DNA from: Pseudozyma flocculosa PF-1
Lineage: Eukaryota; Basidiomycota; Ustilaginomycetes; Ustilaginales; Ustilaginaceae
Assembly (NCBI RefSeq): GCF_000417875.1
Contig: NW_006920882.1
Coordinates: 1-64,000, forward strand
DNA length: 64,000 nt
Reading direction: 5' to 3'
Shown: in pieces, positions 32,381 through 44,308 of the stretch
How positions within the stretch are numbered: the stretch's first letter is position 1
Layout: each line of letters begins with the position of its first letter
Made by a program: the position numbers and the translations under genes
Notes under the pieces: generated by a model
The model's input: the letters and a program-made list of their open reading frames with translations, nothing else
The model's database searches: none
What the model was told of the DNA's origin: nothing

Positions 32381-33560
32381 GGTTGCTGCTGGGCTTCTTG
32401 CTCGAGGAGCGATGGGAGGGTTTGGCGAATGCAGTCGTCGAGCGGGTTGCGCTGGCGATGAGAGAGGTCGAGATAGGTCGAGTGTCGGGCGAGGCTCCGT
32501 GTGGCGAAGGAGATGGAGGTGGATGGAGGTGGTCGTGTAGATGGAACGACGACGGCGGTCGACGACGGCCAAATTTCCGGCCAGCCCGCCCACCGCCGCC
32601 GCCCCGCTCGCTCGCTCGCCCCAGCCAGCCTGCCTGCCTCGAGTAGTCGGTCAGGCCGCGGCGGGCCCGCGTACGGCGGCGAGACGCAAGGCCAGCCCAG
32701 GCCTGGCCGCTGGCTGCTGCCCGCTCGCCCGCTTGCCCGCATTCCGGCGCCGGCGTCCGCCTCCGTCGTAGGCTGTGCACCGACCGACCCAGGCCCGCCG
32801 CACCCTCGCTGCCTTTCCCCATTCGGCCTGGCGTGGCCCGCTCCATGACACGCACAGAGGAGCGAAGCAGATCGAGTTGGCCGTTGCCGCCCTTGGCCTT
32901 CTTCTCTCGCCTCCGGGTTGCTCCTGCCCTCCATTTCGGATGTGGCGCCGGAAAGGGCTTCCCACCTGTCCGGATTGTGGCAAGTTCCTTGCCGGGGCTC
33001 GACGCCGGCACGGCACTCCAAGAAGCGAGCCAAGGGGCAGGCAGGTTGCCGTTGGTCGCCACCCAAGCTGGCATGGCAGGTTCGACGCCCCCTGAGCTGA
33101 GCTGGGCCGGGCCTCGCCCACCCAACGGCGGCCACGTTGCCGTACCCTGAGGCGCAGCCGGGCAGGGCTGTGCTGAAAACCGTTCGCAGATCCCAGCCAC
33201 TCTAGCCCGGCCTGCCTGCCTGCACGCTTGCCGGCCCTTCGGCATCGCCCGCCCCCTTCAGCCTCTTCTCGCACGAGAACTCTGCCGGAGCCCAACCCGG
33301 AGCTCAGCCACCACCGTACCGTACCTCGCCCGATGAGCTCCGATACCGGTTGCCCGCCCTCCCGCGCGCCAAGGCAGTCAGACAGTGTCGCGCCCCGCGC
33401 TCAACTTCCAGACCGCGACACAGACGGACAATCCTACGTGTTCACGGGGACGATCTGGCGTGCCGATGCACCCCGTTGTTCTTTTTGGACGTCGCATCGA
33501 GGATCGAGACTAGAGGAACGACGGGACACGGAGCGAGGGGCAGAGCGCAGCCCCGTCAGT
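32381..33560. promoter_or_regulatory. CYSTM gene upstream region / LYS12 3' flank
   Basis: A long frame continues upstream of the CYSTM start but is Arg/Pro/Gly-rich and not conserved. CTCGCTCG and GCCCGCC runs lie near 32600-32640. No gene is seen. Confidence 0.4.
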
Positions 33561-34857
<1,297 letters not shown>

Positions 34858-35149
34858 GGTCGAGTTGGGTAGGTGGTGGTGGCGGCGGCGGTGGCGGCTG
34901 TGCAGCAAGGAAGAGGAGGGTCGAGAGAAAGGCGGTGCAGGGCAAGACGCTTGGGATGGTGGTCAAGCTCCAGAGAAGACGCCCCCGCTTGCCCCGCCTG
35001 CTTCCGGGTCTGCTTCTTCGTCTGCCCTCTCCTCCCCTGACTCACCCGCTTTCACCGGGCTAGCCAAGGTGGGTCTTCGGCATTTCTCCGAGATGCTGGA
35101 ATATATCTTACTTTTATAAACACAATATTTTGCGCTCCCGACATCAACA
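34858..35149. promoter_or_regulatory. Divergent region, LYS12 / tRNA-Arg
   Basis: It is 292 bases long. GGTGGCGGCGG triplets lie just upstream of the LYS12 start, and an AT-rich patch (TATATCTTACTTTTATAAA, about 35101-35119) lies 30-50 bases before the tRNA. That patch could help position TFIIIB. Confidence 0.4.
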
Positions 35150-35261
35150 GGCCGGTTGGCCCAATTGGTAAGGCGTCTGACTACGATCAAAGCACACACG
35201 CCCTGTGTTCTCAACATCATCGATAATCAGGAGATTCTGGGTTCGAGCCCCAGGCTGGTCA
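35150..35261 (+). tRNA. tRNA-Arg (anticodon ACG), with 39-nt intron
   Basis: The acceptor GGCCGGT pairs with GCTGGTC (with G-T pairs), the D-stem GCC pairs with GGC, and the anticodon stem TCTGA pairs with TCAGG. The T-arm CTGGG-TTCGAGC-CCCAG is perfect, with a B box GGTTCGAGCCC at 35240-35250. The loop CTACGA-A reads ACG. The intron (35187-35225) follows position 37 and can fold an ACAC/GTGT hairpin. T-runs at 35265-35270 follow. All invariant loop bases are present. Confidence 0.9.
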
Positions 35262-35264
35262 TCA

Positions 35265-35270
35265 CTTTTT
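35265..35270 (+). terminator. Pol III T-run terminator for tRNA-Arg
   Basis: A run of six T starts four bases past the mature 3' end of the tRNA-Arg gene. Confidence 0.65.
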
Positions 35271-35324
35271 TCTCCTCCGGTTTCTGAGCATTCGTGACGG
35301 GGGGAAGACTTTTTGGAGCCAGGG

Positions 35325-35378
35325 AGGCGGGGTGGTTTGAACCAAATCCGGGTTCTGGGTTCGAGCCCCAAGCCGCCT
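35325..35378 (+). pseudogene. tRNA-like relic retaining T-arm and B box
   Basis: Eighteen bases (35353-35370) repeat exactly the T-arm of the tRNA-Arg 118 bases upstream, including a full B box (35358-35368). AGGCGG at 35325 can pair with CCGCCT at 35373-35378 like an acceptor stem, and GGTTTGAACC makes a small hairpin between. The D and anticodon arms are missing, so this is not a functional tRNA. It is probably a truncated tandem copy. Confidence 0.5.
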
Positions 35379-35628
35379 GTCCTTGTGGCTGTTTGCTTGC
35401 TCGTTTGGCAGCTCGATGGCGTCGCTCGCTCGCCTTCGCCTCGGTTGGCATCTCTCGTTGGATCACACGTCAGGGTTCTGGGGGTGACTCTGCACGGACA
35501 AGAGGTGAGGGCGGCGAGGGTGCTATGCTGCATTGCAAGTGACGGACGACGACGACGAACGGCGAACGGCAGACGACCAGCATGACCGCCAGCCGGTCCC
35601 TCTCCCCCCGTGCTGGCCCCCGGCCCGT

Positions 35629-37816
35629 TTAATCCCACATGCGAATGACGCCGTCCCATCCGCCGCTGACGAGTTTGCTCGACTCGTGGGGCAGCCATTC
35701 GTGGCAGATGCTGGCCTCCTTGTGCGCCCTGCTGATGCGCTTAAGCAGCCTGCCCGACTTCCAGTCCCAGAAGACGAGGTTGCCCTCGCCATCCCCGCTC
35801 GAGATGAACCGACCATCGGGGCTAAACGAGACCTGACACGCGAACCCGGCGACGGCGTGGCCCTTGAACGCCTTTTTGCGGTTGGCCTTGAACGAGTCGG
35901 CGCTGTAGACGAGGATCTGGTTGTCCATGCTCTGGCACGCCATCCACTTTTTGTTGGGGTGCACCGTCACCGCCGGCATCGAGTGCATCGTCGGATCGGC
36001 AATGTACTTGATCATGACCGGGATGTTGTAGTCCCACACCCGCATCGTCTTGTCGTCCGACGTCGACACGAACCGCCGGTTCTCGTCGACAAACGTGATC
36101 GTGTTGACGGGACCCAGGTGCTGGTTGTACTCTTGCGTAATCTCCGAGGCATCCAGGTCGTACTGCGAGGGGGGCACGGTGAGCACAGGGAGCAGGGGCA
36201 AGCAAAGAGAGAGAGAGAGAGCAAGGGGTCGACGGGCAGAGTGAAGACAGGGGCGTCAACGTCGGTTCCCCAGCGGACCTGCAGGCAAGGCGGGAGGACC
36301 CGCGCACACGCACCTGGATAATCTTCTTGTCGCTCATGCCGGCGAGGAAGGTGTTCTGCTTGTCGTCGTCCGGATGGAACTTGACGCAGTACGGCACCTT
36401 GCCGTTGGAAAACGCCTGCAGGCAGGCGCCCGTCTCAGTGTCCCACAGCTTGATCTGGCGGTCGTAGCCGGCAGAGAGGAAGCGGCGGCCGTCGTTGGAG
36501 AAGCAGATGTCGCGCACGGCCTTGGAGTGGCCCATAAAGGTGCGCAGGCAGCTGCCCTCGTGGTAGACGTCCCACAGCTTGATCTTGGTGTCCATCGAGG
36601 CCGAGAGCATGAGGTGGCCCGACTGGGGAAAGAGGCGGAGCGCCGAGATGCCCTTGGTGTGGCCGGTAAAGGTGTGGACGCACGTCTTGGGCAGGTACGA
36701 CTCGGTGGCGCCCGGCTCGCCGGCGAGGTTGACGTCGACGTCGGTGGGGATGTGCATGTAGGTGCGACCCTGGTAGTCGTACATGCTCTTGCCGTGGAAG
36801 ATGCTCTTTTCGGTGCCGGCCTCCTCGTCCTGGAGGCGCTTGGCCTCGGCCTTTTCCTTTTCAATCTTGCGGTTCGAGCTGAGCTCCTCGGCGCGCGCCA
36901 GCTCGGCCTCGGTGGGGCCGACGCCGCCCTCGACGTGGACCTTTTCGCCGCTCCAGCCGCCCCAGGGCCCGACGTAGGCGCCCTCGCCCTCGACAATCGA
37001 CGGGTCGCCGCTCTGCCCCTTGCGCTTCTTGCGCAGCTCCTTGGCGGCCGCCCTGCCCTCCTTGCCGCCGCCGCGCAGCTCGAACGCGGTGGCGCCGTCG
37101 GCCTGCGCGACGGCACCGACGTCTCCGACCCAGCCGCCCTGGGCGACGCCGCCGCCGAGGAGCGAAGGGTTGCGCGCGTAGCCCTGCACGTCAAAGGTGC
37201 GCTGCTGGTTGCGGAAGTCGTAGTCGCTGATGGCGGCGGCCTCGACATGACCGCTGAGGGTGTTTTGCTGTGCTCCGAGGCGGCGCTGTGCCTCTGATGC
37301 GAAGGGGTTCTGCGGGCCGAGGACGGGTGCGGTCATGTCCTTGTAGGGGATGTTGACGTGCATGGTGGTGTCGGTGGGCCGTGTGAGGAGGGCGGTGGTG
37401 GACGCGGTGTTGTCGATGACCTCTGGGGCTGCTAGGGTGAGCGCTGCGGATGACGAGGTCAGCGGCGGCGGCGGCGGCGGTGCTGTCGACGAGGAGGTAG
37501 AGGCGGAAGAAGGATGTGCTGTCGCGGCTGGTGGTGGGCCCCTGCGGCGTTTTGATGGCGGTGCGTCGCGGGCTACTCCTGCTGCTGCTGCTGCGGGTGC
37601 TGGTGTGGAGACCTGCGGTGCCTGTTCGTTTGCGATGGACGAGAGGCCGAATGCATCCGAGGGGTCGTAATCTGGGTCCTGGTCATCGTGTGCGGATGGT
37701 ATTGGCTTGTCGGCAGCGGCGGTAGTGTGAGTTGCGGGCGCCGTGTGCTGCTGCTGCTGCTGCTGAGATGCCGACTCTGAGTCGCTATCTGATGCGTAGC
37801 CCTGAAGAGAATCCAT
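35629..37816 (-). CDS. PRP17: Pre-mRNA splicing factor PRP17/CDC40, 678 aa
   Basis: Predicted as complement(join(35629..36162, 36314..37816)). It is a WD-repeat protein of the second catalytic step of the spliceosome. The N-terminal 130 or so residues are Gln/Ala/Ser/Pro-rich. Then comes the family-specific segment: MHVNIPYKDMTAPVLGPQNPF, SGHVEAAAISDYDFRNQQRTF, GYARNPSLL and YVGPWGGW, then a basic helix (ELSSNRKIEKEKAEAKRLQ), SIFHGKSMYDYQGRTYMHIP and YLPKTCVHTFTGHTKGISAL. Seven WD40 blades follow to the C-terminus (GGWDGVIRMWD). The 151-nt intron joins MSDKKIIQ to YDLDASEITQEYNQHLG, both conserved. The start MDSLQGYASDSDSE is the typical opening. An upstream extension of the frame is ignored as non-conserved. 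Confidence 0.95.
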
Positions 37817-38117
37817 GCTGGGCGGTTGAAGCTGTTGAGATGGGGGGCGATGCGAGGATGGAGGTGGAAGTGTCGATGGCCTGCCAGGACGCCCGCGCCC
37901 CACTCCACACGACGACGGAGAGCGAGCGTGTTGCTGACTAAGCAACAACTTTTTTTGAGCTTGGCCAGCGAGGGCCATAAGTTCACTGCTCTTCTTTCCA
38001 GGGACCCTCGAGTCGACTTGACTGCACCATTCTGCATTGCCGGCTGCTTTGCTACACCATCGGATTGCTGCCGCCACCCTCCTCCCCCTCTCCTCCGCCC
38101 ATCGTAACCTCTTAGAG
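37817..38117. promoter_or_regulatory. Compact bidirectional promoter, PRP17 / SGD1
   Basis: Only 301 bases separate the two divergent start codons, the tightest divergent pair in the window. A T-run (ACAACTTTTTTTGAGC) lies near 37945-37960. Both genes serve nuclear RNA processing, so shared control is plausible. Confidence 0.55.
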
Positions 38118-38410
38118 ATGCCGTTCAACCCGAGGGACAAGGTCAAGAACACCACCCGCCTTCCAGCAGCGCTTCGAGACGAGCTCGGCCTGCCACACCT
38201 CGGGCCCGCTCGCCCCTCAGGCAGAGGCGCATACCGCGGCGGCGGCCACAGGCACCAGGCCAGCAACAGGGGCGGTCACAGGGGCTCGAACCATTCCAAC
38301 AGGCCATACGATGGCAACGGCAGCCACAATGACGGCCAACGCGGCCACACGTCCAAGCCACAGCTCAAAGTCATTGGCAAGGGCCCTCGCGCGCAGCAGC
38401 GCGGTAGCAC

Positions 38411-38441
<31 letters not shown>

Positions 38442-39316
38442 CTGGCCTCTCCCGTAGCATCCTCATCCAACAAACAGATCGACTCGCGACCCACAAGGGA
38501 TCACAAGAAGCGCAAGCAGAACGAGAGCGTGCCGTCCAAGGGCAGCAAAAAGGCAAAGACATCACATCCAGCCGCATCCTCGGACGACGACGACGACGAC
38601 GGTAGCGATGACCAAGACGCCGCCGCATCGCAGCCAAAGATGCGCATGAACCCCTTCACCGGCGCTATGGAAGAGGTCAAACCCAAACCCAACGCCTCAA
38701 AGTCCAAGTCCTCTTCCACCTCGGCGACGGCCAAACCCACCGCACTCGAAAAGCTCCTCGCAAAGGCAGAGTCGAAATCCTCGTCGGCCAACGGCAAGGG
38801 CAAGGCCGTCCTGCCCAAGCGCAAGAAGAGGAGCAAGATGAGCCAGGTCGAAAAGGACGAGGAGGACGAGATTGCATGGCTCGAGGCCCACATCGGCAAG
38901 GCCAGCGACGACACAAAGGACGACCTCGACGACTTCCTCGAAGACCTCGACCGATTCCAGGTCGGAATGTACGACCCAGACGCCGACGCCGACTCTGACG
39001 ACGACGACCAAGACTCAGAGGACAGCAGAAGCCAGAGCGAAACCGACAGCGGCAGCGGCAGCGAAAGCGAAAGCGAAGACGAGAGCGACGACAGCGGGGC
39101 AGGGATCGAAGACCAAGAGGCCAGCGACGCCTCCGACGACGGCGACGAGGCAGAGAGCGTCGGTGGCACAGAGGCGAGCATCGACGAGGACGACATCGAT
39201 GCCCTTGCCGAGATGGACTTTGACAGCAACGACGAGGCTGACTTTAGCAATTGGGACGCCGCCATGGCCACCACCGACGAGGAAAACGACGATCAGGAGG
39301 ACGGCGAGAGCGACAG

Positions 39317-39351
<35 letters not shown>

Positions 39352-41872
39352 AAGATGGAGAAGAGGACGGACGGGAGGACGGCAGCGACAGCGACAATGC
39401 AGATGCCCCCGGCGACAAGCCAGAGGATCCGACTGCGTCGCCGGCGTCGCCCGCAGTGGCAGCGCCCGCCCTGCCGGCCCCCACAGCCGGCCGCTACATC
39501 CCGCCGGCGCTGCGTGCCAAGATGGCCGCCGAGGCAGCCGCTGCAGCTGCGCCTGGCTCGGCACCGGCGCCCGAGGATTCCATCGAGCAGCAGAAGCTGC
39601 GTCGCCAGGCCAAGGGTCTGCTCAACAGGCTGGGCGACGCCAACATCGACTCGATCGTCACCGAGTTCGAGGCTCTCTACCGCTCCCACTCGCGCGCCGA
39701 GGTGACTTCGATGATCACGTCGCTCGTACTCGACACCATCACGGCGCGCGCCAACCTGATCGACACGTACGTCATCCTCCACGCCGCCTTTGTCGCGGCG
39801 CTGCACAAGGTCGTCGGCGTCGAGTTTGCCGCCTTTTTCGTGCAGAAGCTCGTCGAGGACCTCTTGCGCCACTACCGCGCGCTCAGGGAGGACGGCAAGC
39901 ACGCCGGCAGCACTGCTGCGGGCGCCGGCGACGACGAGGAAGAGGTCAAGGGCAAGGAGTGCCTCAACCTGACGGTCCTCGTCTGCGAGCTCTACAACCT
40001 GCAGGTCGTCGCCTGCCCGCTCATCTACGACCTCATCCGCCTCTTTATCGGGCAGCAGGCGTCGGAGCACAAGCAGCCGGCGGCAGCGACGACGCCGATG
40101 CTCGAGACCGACGTCGAGCTGCTGCTCAAGGTGGTGCGGTCGGCGGGCTCGCAGCTGCGCCACGACGACCCGGGCTCGCTCAAGGCCATCATCACGCTGA
40201 CGCAGGAGCGCGTCGCCGCCTCGTCGGCCTCGTCGGCCTCGACGACGACGACGACGAAGCTGAGCAGCCGGTCGAGGTTCATGCTCGAGCGCCTGGGCGA
40301 CCTCAAGAACAACCGCAGCGCCAAGGCGGGCAGCAACGACCCGTCGGACCCGTCGTCGCCGGCGGGGCAGCTGCTGACGCGGATGAAAAAATTCCTTGGC
40401 GGGATGGGCAAGAAGCGCACGGTGCGGGCGTACGATCCGCTGCGGATCTCGCTCAAGGACCTCGAGGACGCCGACAAGAAGGGCAAGTGGTGGCTCGTCG
40501 GGTCGGCGTGGACGGGCCAGACGGATCAGAAGGACGCCCAGGGCCTCACCAAGCTGCTGCCCATGAACGCCCGCGCGTCGACCATCCAGTCTCTCTCGCG
40601 CACCGGAGGCGACGACGGGGATGTCGACGAAGAGACGCGGAAGGCTGCCATCGAGGAGGAGCGGCAGCGCGAGGCGCTGCTGGCGCTGGCGCGCAAGCAG
40701 GGCATGAACACCGACGCGCGGCGCAGCGTCTTTGTGACGATCATGTCGGCCGAGGACTACCAGGACGCGGCGCAGAAGCTGCTCGGGCTCAAGATGAACG
40801 AGGTGCAGCGCCGCGAGATTATCCGCGTCCTGCTGCACTGCGTCGGATCGGTGAGTATCGCGCAGGCTGGTGTTGCGGGCACGAAACCACTGGGGCGAGG
40901 CGGCGCATGCTGACCGACTCGCCCGCCCTTTCATGCACCCTTCTTGCCCTCCCTCACACCTGCGCGACGTTGGCCGCGCCGCACGCACAACAGGAAAAGA
41001 CGTACAACCCGTACTACACCCTGATCCTGAGTTCGCTCAGCACGACGTCGCACAGCATCAAGATCACGCTGCAATACTGTCTGTGGGACTTTTTGCGCGA
41101 GATTGGCGAGAAAAACGTGGCGGGCCACTCGATGTCGTCGCGCCTCGGCGACGGTCCTTCGTCGTTTGACGACGAGGATGACGACGACGACGACGAGGGG
41201 CAGTCGGGCAAGGGCAAGCTTTCGCCGCGTCGACTTTCCAACGTGGCGCAGACGTACGCGTGGCTCCTTTCGCGTTCGATTCTGCATCTGCACGTTCTCA
41301 AGCCCGTCGATTTCACGTCGTTGCGACCGAGGGGGACGTGGTTCCTTCAACTCCTATTCGGATACACGGTTCTATCGTGCCAGGCTGCCAATCCGGCTTC
41401 GACATTCTCACTTCCCCCCTCCTCCTCCTCCTCCAAGAACCGAAGCGCAGGAGGGTATGGGGGAGAAAAGAAGCTCGAGAATGCAGTAAGGGCCGGGTTG
41501 GTGGGCAACCTGGATCTGTGTCGGGGTATACTCTGGTTCCTCAAGAGCCACCTCGGTCCGTCGCAACAGCGAAACGTCGTACTCGGCGATGACTCCTCGA
41601 CGACGAAGAAGAACAAAAAGAGGACGCAGGACGTCAAGATGGACAAACGGGTCGAGAGGATCCTCGAATCGCTGCAACGCGGTGTCGACGTTTTTGCCGT
41701 CCTCGTCGAGGCGGCGGGTAAAGGCGTACTCGGTGCCAGCGACGATGCATTGGGCGCTGGCATGGGCCCGTCCCACCGCGACGGCCTCGGCGGCTTCGAG
41801 GGCAGCGATGACGGCTCCGACGACGACGACGACGACGACGACGAGGGAGGCGGGATGGAGATGACTTGGTGA
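38118..41872 (+). CDS. SGD1: Nucleolar MIF4G/MA3 protein, SGD1/NOM1 family, 1203 aa
   Basis: Predicted as join(38118..40850, 40994..41872). The family is needed for 18S rRNA maturation and small-subunit assembly in the nucleolus. Residues 1-150 are basic and Asn/Ser/Gly-rich, and residues about 155-455 are highly acidic (Asp/Glu/Ser runs). GRYIPPALRAKMAAE precedes a MIF4G domain (about 492-720: LLNRLGDANIDSIVTEFEAL, HAAFVAALHKVVGVEFAAFF, NLTVLVCELYNLQVVACPLI). An MA3 domain follows from about 868 (VFVTIMSAEDYQDAAQKLLG, REIIRVLLHCVG|SEKTYNPYYTLILSSL), and the 143-nt intron falls inside it. The C-terminus has LRPRGTWFLQLLFG and ends acidic. The ATG at 38118 (MPFNPRDKVKN) is chosen. The upstream in-frame codons begin with TTG and are not conserved. 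Confidence 0.93.
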
Positions 41873-42151
41873 TCGTCGCTTCGCTCCGATATCTAGCAAC
41901 TCAGCGCCGCCACGTTCACTCGCCACCTCATCCTGCCGCCGCTCGACGACGCGCGCTCGCTCGCTCGCCTGTTGGATGCAAGATCCGATTGTCCAATTCC
42001 AGCGACCGAGATGAGATGAGACGAGGATAAAAACAAAGAAAAGATGCTACAATGATGCTGAGTGATGACGATGGGTCGGTGGGGGCGGTCTGCCCTCACA
42101 GTGCCAAGGGCCGTCGGCGCCTTGCTTGGCGGAGCGCCGTCTGCCCTCCTC

Positions 42152-44308
42152 TCAACAGCCCTGGAGCTCGTTTCTGGGCCATCGGTCCTTGGGGAACCGC
42201 TGGATGGTGTTGTCGTCGTACAGGTCGGCGTGGTTCTCGATGTACTTCTTGGTCGGCATGTCCGGCGGGTCGCACGACACCTTGTCCGGACGGCCGTCGA
42301 TTTGGTAGACGCGGACGTAGTCGATCTTCATGATGCCCGGGAACTCGAGCTCGGCCCAGTTGGGAGGCTGGAAGTTGTACGCCATGGCCAAATTCATGAT
42401 GAGAGACTGCAGAGAGCCCGGGGAGCGAGGCGGGAAGCAGACAGAGACGAGCAGGTAAAACGAGGTCGTGGGGGCGTGTCAGTCTGGCGCGCCGTAGAAT
42501 TGGGACCACAATGGCGTCGCCTCCTGGGCACTCACCATCGGCTCGCGAGGGATCAGCCGCCTGCCAATGTCGAGCTCCGGCACGGGTCCCAGAGCCTCCG
42601 AGTAGACGGACCACATCGCCTTGCCGTCAATGTACCAAGTCACGTAGGCGCCCTCGCCGGATCCGTCCCAGTCTGGCTCCCACTCGAGGCCGAACGTGGT
42701 GAAGCGCGATCCCGGCTCCTTGTCGTAGGCGTGGGCGGGTACGTCGCTGAGGCCCGAGACGGCCATCTGCAGCTCGTTGCCGTGGTAGTCGTTGATCTCG
42801 GTGGTGGCCGGGTCGTGGATGGCCACCTCGCCCCTCGCCGTGCTGTTACCGTAGTAGTAGTCAATGTCGAACGGCGCCATCTGGAGCGACTGCGACGACT
42901 GACCGCCGCGCGGTCCAATCTTGGCCTCGAGCAGGTCGATTTCGGGCGCCGAACGACCCGTGAACCGGTTGGGGCCCGGGTGGTCCGAACCGGGGCAGGT
43001 GCACGCGGGCAGGCGCATGCCCGGCAGCCACGAGAGCGCGTAGTCGACCTGGTACGAGAACTGGCCGTTGGCGCGGACCGCCTTGGGCGGGCCGGTGCCG
43101 TTGATGAATGTCTGGTTGGGCAGCATGCCCGTGTCGCACGACGAGTAGCTGTAAGGCCACATGCCCTCCTGTGCAGAGGCGGGTCGACGATGGAGAGAGT
43201 GAGGGGCGTGGAAAGAACGAGTCAGCCAAGAGTGTTACGAGGGAGGCACAAGAGCGGTCGAGGGCGCCATTTCCCCATCCCTGGGAACCCGTCCGCGACA
43301 CTCACGTTAGTGCCACTGTATCCCGGTCGTCCCAGGTTGCCCATGGTCCAGAGTCCTGGCCAGAAGCCCGCGACGTTGTGGTAGCCGGGAAGGATGGCCG
43401 AGACTGGTGCACGCCGAGGTTGCGAAGGCGGGACGGGGCGTGGCAAAGGCAGGGTGAGGACGGAGGCGCGTGTCAGTGGGACCGCCACCTCTCCGACCGA
43501 ACGCAGATCGAGGTCGGCGCTACTCACTCTCGAGGTAGCCGCCCTGGAAGCAGACCTTGTTCCAGCTCTGAAGCATGCCGGAGCGGAAGTTGAGTCCGTT
43601 GGTGGCCCTCTCCTCGAAGGCGATCTGGAGGTGGCCGTCGGTCGTGTTGAGCGCCTCGGGATCGTACCACTCGTAGTCCATGGTGCCGCTGTACCATCCG
43701 TTGAAGGCCTCCCAGTAGGGGTCGTCGCCGGGCCAGAAGGTCCTGCCGGGCTCGTTGAACTCGTCGCTGAAGACGAGGTGCCACTTTTTCCCGTCGAGGA
43801 TGCCCGTGTGGGCCATGGCGTCCTGGGGCGTGTCGCGGTCAATGAGGCCGCGCTTGAGCTGGGCCGGGTAGGCGGTGCGCGACGAGACCTCCTGGGAAGA
43901 GGTGACGATGGCCTTGTCGCGCATGTAGACGCTGAGGACGGGGTAGCCGAGGAAGAGCATGAGCAGGCCGCCTCCGATGAGGGCGAGGGTGCCTACGTTG
44001 AGGACGCCGCGGAACGACATTTCCTTTGAGCTCTTGTCGGCAGTCGAGACGTCGTGGAGCCAGTCGTCTCCGGCATCGTCGTCAATGTGGCCAAAGGGAT
44101 CCTTGGGACCCTTTGCAGGCGCGGCGACGCCTGGACCGACAAAGGTGGAAGAGAAGGGCGAAGAGGCCTGTGCTGAGCCGACCTGTCCGTCTGCTGATCT
44201 GAATCCGGTCGAGCCGGAGCGGGAGCTAGCACCTTCGCCCTCGATCGACGAGTGGTTCGAGGTGCTGCCGTTGAGGTCCATTCTGGCGTAGTTGCCCCTG
44301 GCGGCCAT
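42152..44308 (-). CDS. KRE6: KRE6/SKN1-family beta-glucan synthesis protein (GH16), 588 aa
   Basis: Predicted as complement(join(42152..42406, 42536..43168, 43306..43403, 43528..44308)). It is a type II membrane protein of the secretory path required for cell-wall beta-1,6-glucan. It has a cytosolic Ser/Gly-rich N-terminus, one membrane helix (about 101-129: VLNVGTLALIGGGLLMLFLG), then a lumenal GH16-like domain: HLVFSDEFNEPGRTFWPGDDPYW, GYLE|ISAILPGYHNVAGFWPGLW, and the E-x-D-x-x-E signature EIDLLE (Glu369, Asp371, Glu374). Later lines are VTWYIDGKAMWSV, SLIMNLAMAYNF and KIDYVRVYQ. Introns are 129, 137 and 124 nt. The N-terminal cytosolic part is shorter than in yeast. It is divergent from ROT1. 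Confidence 0.95.
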
